DNA of 64,000 nucleotides from positions 15,663,138-15,727,137 of the forward strand of contig NC_084831.1 in assembly GCF_033115175.1 (NCBI RefSeq), written 5' to 3'. The notes beneath the pieces were generated by a model. That model saw nothing but the letters and a program-made list of their open reading frames with translations. It was not told where the DNA came from and made no database searches. Origin of the DNA: Lepus europaeus (taxonomy: Eukaryota; Chordata; Mammalia; Lagomorpha; Leporidae). Both the position numbers and the translations under genes were made by a program. Numbering within the stretch: position 1 is the first letter of the stretch; every line of letters begins with the position of its first letter. Positions 40,801-49,999 of this stretch are shown here, one piece after another.

Positions 40801-43678
40801 GGGGCAGGTGCCCCAGGTGTCCTAGGCTCCAGAGCCACAGAGCCCAGCAGCCGTGGGGGCTTCCTGTCTCTCCCTGGCCCTGGTGTCCCCTCTGCAGGGA
40901 GGGAGGTTGGTGCTGAGGGTCTCATTGTGTGGGGCCTTGGCCCGGGCTGCTCACCCTCCCTGCTGTCCCTGGAGTCCCCTAGGCGCAGCTGGGGTTCACG
41001 GAGGGATGAGCACAGGAGCCCGGGCCCCAGCTGGGAGCTCACTCACCCCTTGGACGCGTCGTAGTCTGGGTGCACAACGATCTTCTCCCCGGGGATGATC
41101 TGGTTTCCCCCTAAGTCAGTTATGTCGTGCCCGCCCAGCAGCACCCAGTAGGTCCCGTTGTAGCTGCCAGGGGGAGGGGAGGTCAGTCTGGGCCCACTTC
41201 CCATAGCCAGCAAGTGGCCCAGGCTGCCTGGGTCTCCCACAGGGACAGGGACCAGGGCAGGGCAGGGGACAGCAGGGGAACTCACGGGAAGCAGTGGCCG
41301 GCAGTCATAACCCAGTCAGGGTCGATGAGGGTCCCGCCACAGATGAAGTACAGGGCCCCGTCCTGCTCATACAGCACCATGGCCTGCAGACCCAGAAGGA
41401 AACCCGCTGAGAGGGCCAGGCCCACAGCCAGGGAGCTGTGCAGGTCTCTGGCTGCTCTCCTGCTGCGATGGCGGGGCTGAGTCCCTGCTGGAGAAACCAC
41501 GTGGCCGACACGGCTGCGGCACCGCTCTCTGCCCCTCACAGAACACGCCGCTGACCCTGCCCACGGAACGTTCTGGGCTATGGAAATGTTCTCGGTCTTG
41601 CTTGCTGCCTGCAACACCAGCATCCCATACAGGTGCTAGTTCCTTTCCCAGCTGCTCCACATCTGATCACAAGTGCTTGGGCCTCTGCACCCATGTGGGA
41701 GATCCAGAAGAAACTCCTGCCCCCTGCCTTTGGCTTGATCTCATCCAGGCTGCTGGGGCCATTGGGGGAGTGAACTAGTGCGTGCAAGATTTCTCTCTCT
41801 GTGTCTCATGCTCTCTCTGTGTAACTCTGACTTGCAAATAAATAAATAAACCTTTTATTTATTTATGTTTCTTAAGAAGTGTTCTAATCCACACAGCACA
41901 GGATGCCTTGCCCACAGTGTTGCCTCCTGGGCCCTGGTGAAACTCCTCACTCCCTGCTGCTCCCGACCTTAGGGCCCTGTCCTGTGGTCCAAGGCTCTGG
42001 CAATCACTGCCCCAGACTCTGCCTCCCTGACACAGGGCCTGGCTTCCCTCTCTCGCTGCACCTCAGCCCTGCAGGCTGCACCACCCCCTGAGTGAAGCCT
42101 TCCCCTGGCCCCAAATTGAGTTTTCATTTGCAGACAGCCCAGTGAGGGCTTAGGTAGAACCTGAAGACCTGTACATGACGCAGAAGGTTCCAGGGTTCCC
42201 TGCCTTGGGACGCTGAAGTGGGGGCTGGAGAGGGAGCCCTGGGGTCAGAACTGGAGGCCTTGCAGTCAGACTCGGCGTCCGGAGCCCAGGGTGGGAATCA
42301 GTGCAGCTCGTGTTGCTCTCACCTGCCAGGGCCAGCTGTGGGGGTCTGCATCAGTGCCATTGACAACCCGGATGGACGGGCGGAAGGAAGGTTGGCCGGA
42401 GGCTGAGGCTGGACAGGAGAGGAGAGAACAGGCGTCACTTAGCCAGATGGACCCCAAGGGAAAAGGCTGTGCCACTGACAGGCTGTGTGACCCAGGCAAG
42501 TCACTGTCTCTCTCTGACCTCAGCAGCCACTGAGAACAGTGAGCACTGGGACTAGAGCAGGGGCTTCCAGAGCCCCAGGAGCCCCGGGATGGAGATAGAA
42601 ACGCACCTCCGTGGACGGGAGGACGGGTGTGACTCTAACAGTGCCTGGTGACCACGAGCCTTCCCAAGGTGGTGGCTGCTGTCACAGAGTGGAGGCTGGC
42701 CTGGTGCTGTGTAATGACACTCCATGGGGCACCCATGGCCTGGCTTTGGGTTTTGGCTCCGCTGCCAACTCCAACTCCCTGCTCATGTGCGCCCAGCAGG
42801 CAGCAGTGGCAGCCCAAGGACTTGGCTCCCTGCCACCCACTGCCTACTGCCTACTGGTTTCACTTAGGAGTTTGGAGAGTGAACCAGAGGAAGGGAGAGC
42901 TTGGTCAGTCTGTCTCTCTCTACCTCTGAAATAAAATACATGAGTAAAAAAATTTTTTTAACAGAGTGGAGGCTTTGAAATAGAACTTCCTGGGTTCAGA
43001 ACACAGCACGGCCCCTTGTTCTGGGATGAGCCGCTTTAATTTTTTTGAGTCAGTTTGCTGGTCAGTGAAATGGGGCCAATAATAGCACTGACCTCATGGA
43101 GCTGGACTGAACATTACATGATATCATCATATAAGGCAGATGTCTAAGAATTCTGCCTGGTGTTTAGTAAGCACTGCATAAATGTGATCTGTTCCCATGA
43201 CTGTCAGTCAGGGGAGGCTGCTCAGAGGAGGTGGCCCTGAGCTGCAGAGAGAACAGGACGAGGCTGGGCCACAGGCCATGGAGCTGGGCGGGGGGAGAGT
43301 GATGGAGAACTGGAGCGTTCAGCAGAGTGGGAACTCCATCCCACGCAGCCTAAGCACAGAGCCAGGCTCTTCACCACCGGGCTGTGTTCACTGCCCCACC
43401 AAGGTCGCCCGCCCCAGCCCTGGGTGCTGCTCCCAGTCCTCCTGAGCTGCTCCATCCCCTGCTTCCCCTCCCCCTCCTCCCCAGCACCAAGCTAAGGCCC
43501 CCACTGTCGTGCCCCAGGTATGAGCTGAGACCACTCCTGTGGGAATGGGGCTGGGGACCACAGGACCCAGGGTGGGGAGCAGATCTCAGGGCTCCTGGCC
43601 CAGGCAGCACAGGGCACAGACGCAGGCTGGGTTCTTACCAAGGGCCACAAGCAGGAGGGCGCTCAGCAGCCGGAGCAT
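37802..43678 (-). CDS. CELA3: Chymotrypsin-like elastase 3 / protease E-like proenzyme, gene 2
   Basis: Inverted paralogue of gene 1, encoding a 263-aa secreted S1 protease zymogen. Exons (minus strand) are 43639-43678, 42323-42408, 41286-41383, 41047-41163, 39533-39669, 39188-39330, 38460-38612 and 37802-37819. All junctions are GT-AG and the frame is open to a TAG. The propeptide ends Arg27 before VVNGTDA. The triad is His72, Asp116 and Ser210. Val232 and Thr244 at positions 216/226 fit elastase specificity. The C-terminus TIASH is the usual CELA3 ending. Odd points: exon 4 is four codons shorter and has lost Glu at calcium-loop positions 70, 77 and 80; two NGT sequons (Asn30, Asn77) are absent from gene 1; exon 7 is strongly diverged. 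It looks functional. Whether it is more like proproteinase E or human CELA3B cannot be settled here. Confidence 0.88.
38163..38176 (+). promoter_or_regulatory. CTCF-type motif in intron 7 of elastase gene 2
   Basis: CCAGCAGGGGGCGC, mirror of 23611-23624 and a full match to the CTCF core. The two motifs point away from each other. Confidence 0.5.
38460..38612 (-). CDS. CELA3: Elastase gene 2, exon 7 (catalytic Ser)
   Basis: GDSGGPLNC then [11 protein letters not shown] instead of [11 protein letters not shown] in gene 1. SFV and KPT keep the elastase pocket. It ends IDWISG where gene 1 has IDWIEE. Confidence 0.92.
39188..39330 (-). CDS. CELA3: Elastase gene 2, exon 6
   Basis: [10 protein letters not shown] and [16 protein letters not shown] through VAGCN. 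Asn207 at position 192 is the residue I recall for human CELA3. Confidence 0.9.
39533..39669 (-). CDS. CELA3: Elastase gene 2, exon 5 (catalytic Asp)
   Basis: [14 protein letters not shown] through [11 protein letters not shown]. Catalytic Asp116. Best-conserved exon of the pair. Confidence 0.92.
40010..40245 (+). mobile_element. Old SINE fragment in intron 4 of elastase gene 2
   Basis: TGCTTGGATTTCAGCCACCA, a CT-rich stretch and CAGTAAATAAATTAGTAAAA tail. Mirror of 21640-21890. Confidence 0.65.
41047..41163 (-). CDS. CELA3: Elastase gene 2, exon 4 (degenerate calcium loop)
   Basis: Encodes [20 protein letters not shown]: Gly replaces Glu70, Gly replaces Glu77, and the Glu80 position is deleted. 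The exon is 12 bp shorter than in gene 1 while both exon edges and flanking introns match well. Asn77 is in an NGT sequon. Confidence 0.9.
41286..41383 (-). CDS. CELA3: Elastase gene 2, exon 3 (catalytic His)
   Basis: Encodes [17 protein letters not shown] through TAGHCF. His72 is catalytic. The exon length matches gene 1 exactly. Confidence 0.9.
41605..41875 (+). mobile_element. CSINE-like element in intron 2 of elastase gene 2
   Basis: ACCAGCATCCCATACAGGTG, CAAGTGCTTGGGCCTCTGCA, GGAGTGAACTAGTGCGTGCA and GCAAATAAATAAATAAACC. Confidence 0.8.
42323..42408 (-). CDS. CELA3: Elastase gene 2, exon 2 (propeptide and new N-terminus)
   Basis: Three bases longer than in gene 1. It encodes a propeptide ending RPSIR and then [15 protein letters not shown]. 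Asn30-Gly-Thr is an N-glycosylation sequon three residues from the activation cut. Confidence 0.88.
42700..42960 (+). mobile_element. Old SINE in intron 1 of elastase gene 2
   Basis: Mirror of 18376-18650. It includes CCAAGGACTTGGCTCCCTGC, GAGTGAACCAGAGGAAGGGA and CTCTGAAATAAAATACATG. Confidence 0.7.
43000..43195 (-). repeat. MIR remnant in intron 1 of elastase gene 2
   Basis: Mirror of 18155-18360. Contains CAGTTTGCTGGTCAGTGAAA and CCTGGTGTTTAGTAAGCACT. Confidence 0.7.
43639..43678 (-). CDS. CELA3: Elastase gene 2, exon 1 (signal peptide)
   Basis: Encodes the same 13-residue signal start as gene 1, followed by a GTAAGA donor. Confidence 0.88.
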
Positions 43679-43689
43679 CGTGAGATTGG

Positions 43690-43760
43690 AGATTATGGGA
43701 ACCAGAGAGAGCCTGGGCTCTAATATAGGACAACCAGGTGGGGGGCAGAACAGGTGGTGG
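43690..43760 (-). promoter_or_regulatory. Candidate promoter of elastase gene 2, with altered E-box region
   Basis: A TATA-like TATATTA (43721-43727, minus) lies before the ATG at 43678. CACCTG boxes are at 43751-43756 and 43735-43740 (minus). Compared with gene 1 about 20 bp are missing between the distal E-box and the TATA-like box, including the TGGGAA half-site. Confidence 0.5.
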
Positions 43761-44019
43761 AACACCAGAACTCTCCCATGTTCAAGGTCATAGCCCCCAC
43801 CCCCTACAGATGGAGGAGTGAGAACCAACGGAAAGACCCGGGTTTCCTGAAGCAGGTGGCTCCACAGGTGACACCAGGTGACCGATTGATAACAGGGCAC
43901 CAGATTGCAAAGTTGGCGTCAGCACGAGCCACCTCTTTCGGGAAGGAACACGGAAGCTGGAACCCCTCAGCCTGGATTCCCAGCCTGCCCGTGCCACCTC
44001 CCAGCTCTGAGACCTTGGC

Positions 44020-44145
44020 CCCCGGCTTCTCTCCTCTGTGGCTCAGTTTTCCACCTGTTACCCGGGGTCGGTATTCGTGTCCACCTCAAGGACGAGCTCT
44101 GCTTGAGCACCTGCCGTACGCAGAGCAGGCCCTGCTCTGGGGCTG
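44020..44145 (-). repeat. MIR-like remnant
   Basis: Mirror of 17180-17320 (GGCTCAGTTTTCCACCTGTT). Confidence 0.6.
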
Positions 44146-44399
44146 CGGCTGACACAGCGCTGGCCTCCTCCTTCTGCAGGCCGGGTGCCGCGGGGGAGAC
44201 AATCTCAGATCAACCGAGATCTGCAAAGGCTGTGGGCACCCATGAGGGCGGGGCCGTGGAGCAGAGGAAGCGTGGGAGCTGGTGGGAGTGGGTGGTCATT
44301 CAGAGGGAGGCGAGGGAGAGCGCCCTAGGGCTGGAGGTTCAGGATTTGGTTGTGTCCTACAGGAGAGGCAGAGCCCGCTATGGGAGGGGCAGGTGTTTG

Positions 44400-44610
44400 G
44401 CATAGTAAAGGTGCCACTTGCAACAAGCCCGCTCCAAACGGGAGTGCCTGGGTGTGGGCCCAACTCTGATCCTGATCCAGCTTCCTGCTAACGCACACCT
44501 TAGCAGCCAGCAGACCATGGCTGGAGGGCTTGGGTCCCTGCCACCCACAGACTCCTACTGAGTTCCAGGCTCGGGCTTTTGGTCTGGCTCCGTCCCAGCT
44601 GTAGCCGACA
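44400..44610 (+). mobile_element. Old SINE fragment
   Basis: Mirror of part of 16635-16905. Degraded core only. Confidence 0.5.
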
Positions 44611-44671
44611 TCGAACTGCTTCACTAAACCTCCACACACACACATTTTATTTTATTTTATTTTATTTATTT

Positions 44672-45014
44672 ATTTTTTTTTTTGACAGGCAGAGTGGACA
44701 GTGAGAGAGAGAGAGAGACAGAGAGAAAGGTCTTCCTTTTGCCGTTGGTTCACCCTCTAATGGCCGCCGCGGTAGCGCGTTGCGGCCGGCGCACCGCGCC
44801 GTTCCGATAGCAGGAGCCAGGTGCTACTCCTGGTTCCCATGGGGTGCAGGGCCCAAGCACTTGGGCCATCCTCCACTGCACTCCCGGGCCACAGCAGAGA
44901 GCTGGCCTGGAAGAGGGGCAACCGGGACAGGATCGGTGCCCCGACCGGGACTAGAACCCGGTGTGCCGGCGCCGCAAGGCGGAGGATTAGCCTGTTGAGC
45001 CACGGCGCCGGCCC
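44672..45014 (-). mobile_element. CSINE2, right-arm-specific
   Basis: TTTTTGACAGGCAGAGTGGA tail through GACTAGAACCCGGTGTGCCG and GAGCCACGGCGCCGGCC head. The flanks share CACACACACATTTTA as target-site duplication. Confidence 0.95.
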
Positions 45015-45024
45015 ACACACACAT

Positions 45025-45300
45025 TTTAAATTGAAATGCATAGGCACAGAGAGAGAGAGAGGGAGAGAGCACAAATCCCATCCACTGTTGCGTAAGCAAA
45101 CTCCCACATGACCAAGGCTGGGATGTGGCCATAGCAAGCATGCAGGAACCCAAGCCAGCTCTCCCACAAGGGTGGCAGGAACCCAATCATTTGAGCCATC
45201 GCCCCTGCCACCCAGGGTCTCCTGCCTGGCCAGGGGCTAGTGAGGATCCAGAACTGAGATTCAAACCAGGAACTCAATGTCGTGTCTGCTGGGATAAACA
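45025..45300 (-). mobile_element. Older SINE shared by both arms
   Basis: Mirror of 15190-15525, with a short GA run instead of the expanded (CT)n of the left copy. Confidence 0.75.
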
Positions 45301-48300
45301 CCCCCACTCACACAACTTCCTGTTGAAAGAATTCAAACAACGCAACGTGGAGATGTATTTTCTGGACCACAGACAGGTGGGCAGCGCAGTGTGAAGGGAG
45401 ACAGAGAGGGAGGCCCTGCGGCGGCCAGCCCTGGGGCTGCTGGGCCACGGTTGCCCAGCGGTCGCCGTCAGAATGGCGGGCACAGCCCCCGTGAATTCTC
45501 CCCCTGGCCCCGCACACACCGTCCTGATGGAGCGCAGACAGCTGGGCCTCCTGCAGGGAGACTCTGAGGCCTCACTGCCCTGGTTTGGCAAACCCCACGA
45601 AGGTCGGAGACGGCAGTGTGGCTGGGGGGTGATGGCAGGGGCTGTGTTTTCACCTGCAGAAGCCACGCTCACGGCAGGAGACCTCAGCACCAGTTCCCCA
45701 ATGAAATCAAGCCCCGGGGGAGATTCCAGAAAAGATGTGTAATGTGGCAGGTGTTACTCTGCTGGTATTTGAACGCTAAGGTAAAGGAACTGGCGGTTAT
45801 GCCTGACTGCTGTAGCCAGAGGGGGGTGGGGACAATTGGCTAAATAAGAGGAATTCCGTCACAGCAGTAGAACTCCTGGTGGAACCTGCCGTCCCTGCAC
45901 ACCGGTTCTCCAGTGTGAGATGCAAGCAGCCAAAGCAACTGACCCTCTGCACCAAGGCCACGGTGTGCGCTCTAAGCACAAGGAGACAGCCCTGGGCTTC
46001 AGCCCGGGAGATGATGGTGGGGAAAGTAAGCCAAGAAGGAGCTGGGGTCTCATTTACATTTTCCAAACTCTCTTCCTGGGCACTGCAGGGAGGTTGGGAG
46101 GGGTGATAGTGTGAGGAGCAGCTGAGTTTGGCCACCTGGGCAGAGCCTGGGTCTATGTGGGATGGGGGAGGGAGGGGCGTGGCCTGGGATGGTGGAGGTG
46201 GACCTGCAGGACCAGGTGGGTCAGAGTGGATCTGCAGCTGGAACAACACGTGAGGCCGTCCCTTGCCGTGGGAAGTGGGTGCCTGGCCCGAGTGCAGTGA
46301 GCGTGATTCCGATGGATTCATAGATCAGACTCGGCTCCTCCCTGGCTGCTGCTGGGCACAGTGCCCGGCCCGGGCTGGAGGAGCTCGGGGCCTGGTTGTG
46401 AACGAGGCAGGCAGCCGCTGACACCTCCCTGGGAGACCCCCGCCCTCCCCACCCTGCTCTGAGTGCCAGGCTCCTTCCCGCCGGTGTCCCTGGCCCTGCA
46501 CAGCCTTCCCTGGGCTCCTCTGTGTCACAGGCCAGAAGGAGGACAATGCTTAGGGCCACTAGGGGCCCCCAGTGGTGGAAGATCAGGCGTGGGCTGGACA
46601 GCAATGTCTGTCCCTCAAAACACAGGTCTGCCCGGGCCGAGGACAGCGTGTGGTCACAGGCACAGAGTATGGAAACCTTCACACAGTGATGACGCAGCCC
46701 TGCCCTTCCTGGCCCCATTCCCTCTGGGCCTGGGCGGGTTTATTTGCTCAGCTTTGTACCCAGAGACCTTCCCCAGGCCCTGTGCTGAGGAAGAAGGGGC
46801 GGGGCCCAGGATGGGCATCCCGAGGAGATGGGCAGGTCAGACAATGGCCGAGCCCACTGTGAAACATCTGGGTCAGACAGGGTCCCAAAGACCTCATGAT
46901 CCAAGGGGACTTGTGGGGAGCTCCGTCCCAGAAAACCCAGTGCTGACAGGGGTCACCCACGATCACAGGGGAGCTCGACCCCCCAACTCCAATCAAGATG
47001 TCGCCTGTCCTTACCCACGTGGCCTCCGGCAGTCCCAGTGGGTCCTGGCCCTCTGCTTGGGCTCAAGGCAGAAGGACCTTCGGAAGCCACAGTCCCAGCT
47101 CAGTCCCTCTCGGGTTGGCCTCCTCTTCAAGGCCTTGTGGGCAGACACTCAGCTGTGCCACTGTCCAACCCTATGGGGGCACTGCTGGTGGAAGACCCTC
47201 TTCCCTGCTCCTATTCTGTGGCCCTGCCAACACACACTCACTCAGCCAAGAGTTACTGAACACCTCCGAGATCCCGGGCACACTCTGGTCCCTGCCGGCA
47301 TTCCACGGAGAAGACAGGCCAGGACGTCTCCCCTGGGAGCTCACAGCCCCGCGGGCGCAGCAGCAGTGGTACAGGGCATCCTCCAGCTGCCTGCCCCCTC
47401 TGCCCTGGTGCTCCCCCTGCTGACTGGTTTGGTTCTGTCAATGCAGGAACTGATGGAGGGACCGAGTGGACGTGAGAAACGTGCGAGCTCACCAGCCTGA
47501 CACATGGCAGCTCTGCATGGCTGGCACCTGGTGGGCTCAATGCACACCGCCCCCGCCCCCCCCCCCACACACACCCGCACCAGCACTGTGCACTGCACGG
47601 CTTGGCCACATCTGGCTCTCCATCTGTCCTTCCCAAGGAACCTGTCCTTGGAGAGGGCTGTATGTGTAGAGCTTTGGCCACAGAAACAGATGACCACATT
47701 CACACAGCCACACGCGCTACAGCTTTTCTCTGCGAGCTGGAAGGAGCGTCAGCCACTGGTTGGTTAGTTCAGCTGCTCGGCGCCGTCACCACCAAGCCGG
47801 CCTCTTGCCACCCCTGGGTCCTTTGGGCCTTGGTGTGCTGGCCTCTCTCCGGGCTGCTGACTTCACTGACCTGGGAGTGGACTGTGTGACTGGTTGGTGA
47901 CCAGGAAGAAGGACAGCAGGGAGTTAGACCAGGAGGGAAAGGCACCAGGACAGGGTGGGTCACGGACAAAGGGCCTCACTCGCCTGCCTCGGAGATGCCC
48001 CATCCCAGTGTGAGAGCTGCTGCTCACCTTCCCACACTTTCCCCCGAGCACCTGCCGTGCTCAGATGAGGCTCGTGCCTTGCGCCTCTCCCCTTGCCCAG
48101 AACACAGTGCACAAGCTCATACCCAGAACTCACACCCTGGCACCTGCGTGTACACACTCCACACATCCCCTCCCCCACATGAGGCACATCCACATTACCC
48201 CCACTGTCCATTCCTCCCCCCATAAAGCAAATTTTTCTCTCCCTTCTGCCTACTGTGGCCTTGAGACTGGGGTCTGGAAAAGGCCAGGACGTTAAAAGTG

Positions 48301-48689
48301 TCTGACAAGAACCCCAAACTCTAAGATCCTAAATGGAATTGCCAACCTAATTTGCAGTGCTAGAGCCGAGGGGCAGTCCCCGTGGCCCCTTCCCGCAGAC
48401 CTGGGACTCTCAGCCCCTGATGTAATCTCCATGGTGGTCACTTCAGGCTCTCTCTGGGTGGAAGGACAAGTGTCAGAGGCTCCACCCCCTCCATAGGGGT
48501 GGAGCTCAGTGGGGCGGATGCACTCACCGCCAATTCCAGGCAATGCATCTCCCAGACTCCAGTGTCCTGGCCCGGAGGTGGATCTTGGTTCTTGTTAGAT
48601 GAATGAATGATATATGAATGGATGGTGGACTGATGAGTTGATGAGTAAGTGGGTGGATGGATGGATGGGTGAGGAACGGGGGAATAGAG
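45301..48689. other. No gene seen; mirror of 12926-15190
   Basis: A 345-codon frame at 46463-47500 is open but its left-arm counterpart is not in the same frame, and no domain is recognised. A poly-C/CA tract lies at about 47549-47572. Confidence 0.45.
48590..48670. repeat. (GGAT)n-type simple repeat
   Basis: GAATGAATG and GGATGGATGGATGGGT units. Shorter counterpart at about 12965-13005. Confidence 0.8.
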
Positions 48690-48990
48690 AGTGGAGAGCC
48701 CAACAGAAAGACGGAGGGCAGGCATTGGCACATCAGTTACGATGCCACCCAGGGCACCAGCGTCCAGTAGCAGAGTTCCTGGTTCACGTCCTGCCTCCTC
48801 TGCTCCAGACCCACTTCCTGCGGCCGTGTGTCTGGGAGATGCAGGTGACGGCCCCCGTCTTTGGGTCCCTGTCACCACGTGGGATGAAATTCTGGGCTCC
48901 TGGCTGCAGCCTGGCCCTGCCTTGGCAGTCGTGGGTGTTTGGTGAGTGAGCCAGCAGAGGGAAGCGCTCTCTGCCTTCAGGTAAGTGAAA
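48690..48990 (+). mobile_element. Older diverged CSINE-like element
   Basis: Mirror of 12617-12925. GGCACATCAGTTACGATGCC head, GGTGAGTGAGCCAGCAGAGG and an AAACTTTACATC end. Confidence 0.7.
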
Positions 48991-49257
48991 ACAAACTTTA
49001 CATCTTTTGAAAGATGAAGGAAAAAAGAGGGGAGGTAGGGAGAAAGATGGGCCGCAGGCAGATGGGGGGAGGGGAGTTGAGAAGAGGAGGCCAGGAAGCC
49101 CCAGGGCGGGGCCAGGAAGTGGCCTGCAGGTGAAGCAGAGACAGAGCCGCATCTGCCAGCAGAAGTGCCCAACTCCGCAGGCCTCCTCCTGCCCGGCCTC
49201 CCCTGCTGCCTGCTGCCGGCTCCCAGTATTCCTGGGCCCTTGGGACCGGCACCTCCA

Positions 49258-49573
49258 TCAGGCAGGGTGGACAGTGAGAGAGAGAGACAGAGAGAAAGGT
49301 CTTCCTTTTGCCGTTGGTTCACACTCCAATGGCCGCCACGGCCGGCGCACCGCACTGATCCGAAGGCAGGAGCCAGGTGCCTCTCCTGGTCTCCCATGAG
49401 GTACAGGGCCCAAGCACTTGGGCCATCCTCCTCTGAACTCCAAGGCCACAGCAGAGAGCTGGCCTGGAAGAGGGGCAACCGGGACAGAATCCGGTGCCCC
49501 GACCCAGGCTAGAACCCGGTGTGCCGGCGCCACAAGGCGGAGGATTAGCGTGTTGAGCCACGGCGCCGGTCCT
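49258..49573 (-). mobile_element. CSINE2, right-arm-specific
   Basis: GGCAGGGTGGACAGTGAGAG tail, core and GAGCCACGGCGCCGGTCC head. The left arm has an uninterrupted match at this place (about 12015-12040). Confidence 0.93.
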
Positions 49574-49689
49574 TCTTGCCTTTTTGCTCCCACATCTCAG
49601 TAGGTGCTACGGGGGCCCCTCTGCTGTGAGTTCAATGCAGGTGATGGAATCAGAGCCGGGTTTTGTTTGAATTCCGGCTCCACAGAACA

Positions 49690-49800
49690 GTTGAGGCCCT
49701 GGCAGGTGACCTAACCTCTCTGCCTCAGTTAACACAAGTGGGGTAGCACCAGGCCCTCCCTTGCACAGGTTGTGTGAGAATTCAAGCAGAGTAAGCACTT
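49690..49800 (-). repeat. MIR-like remnant
   Basis: Mirror of 10905-11050 (CTCTGCCTCAGTTAACACAA). Confidence 0.6.
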
Positions 49801-49999
49801 AGCCCAGGACTTGCCCACAGGGTTCACAGAGCTGAGGGGCAATGGGATCCAGAAACTCCCACGCTCACCTGGTCTAGCCCACGGTCAAGTTGCTCACCCC
49901 AAATCGGAATCAGAACTTGTGGATCTTGGGAACGGTGCGCGCCACTGCTCCGCGAGGCCCTCTCCGTGTAACGCTGCTCGGCGCTTCACTCACGCCCTG

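Noticed and set aside
46463-47500. 345-codon plus-strand open frame
   Set aside because: It is not preserved in the left-arm counterpart, its composition is low in coding signal, and no splice or domain support was found.
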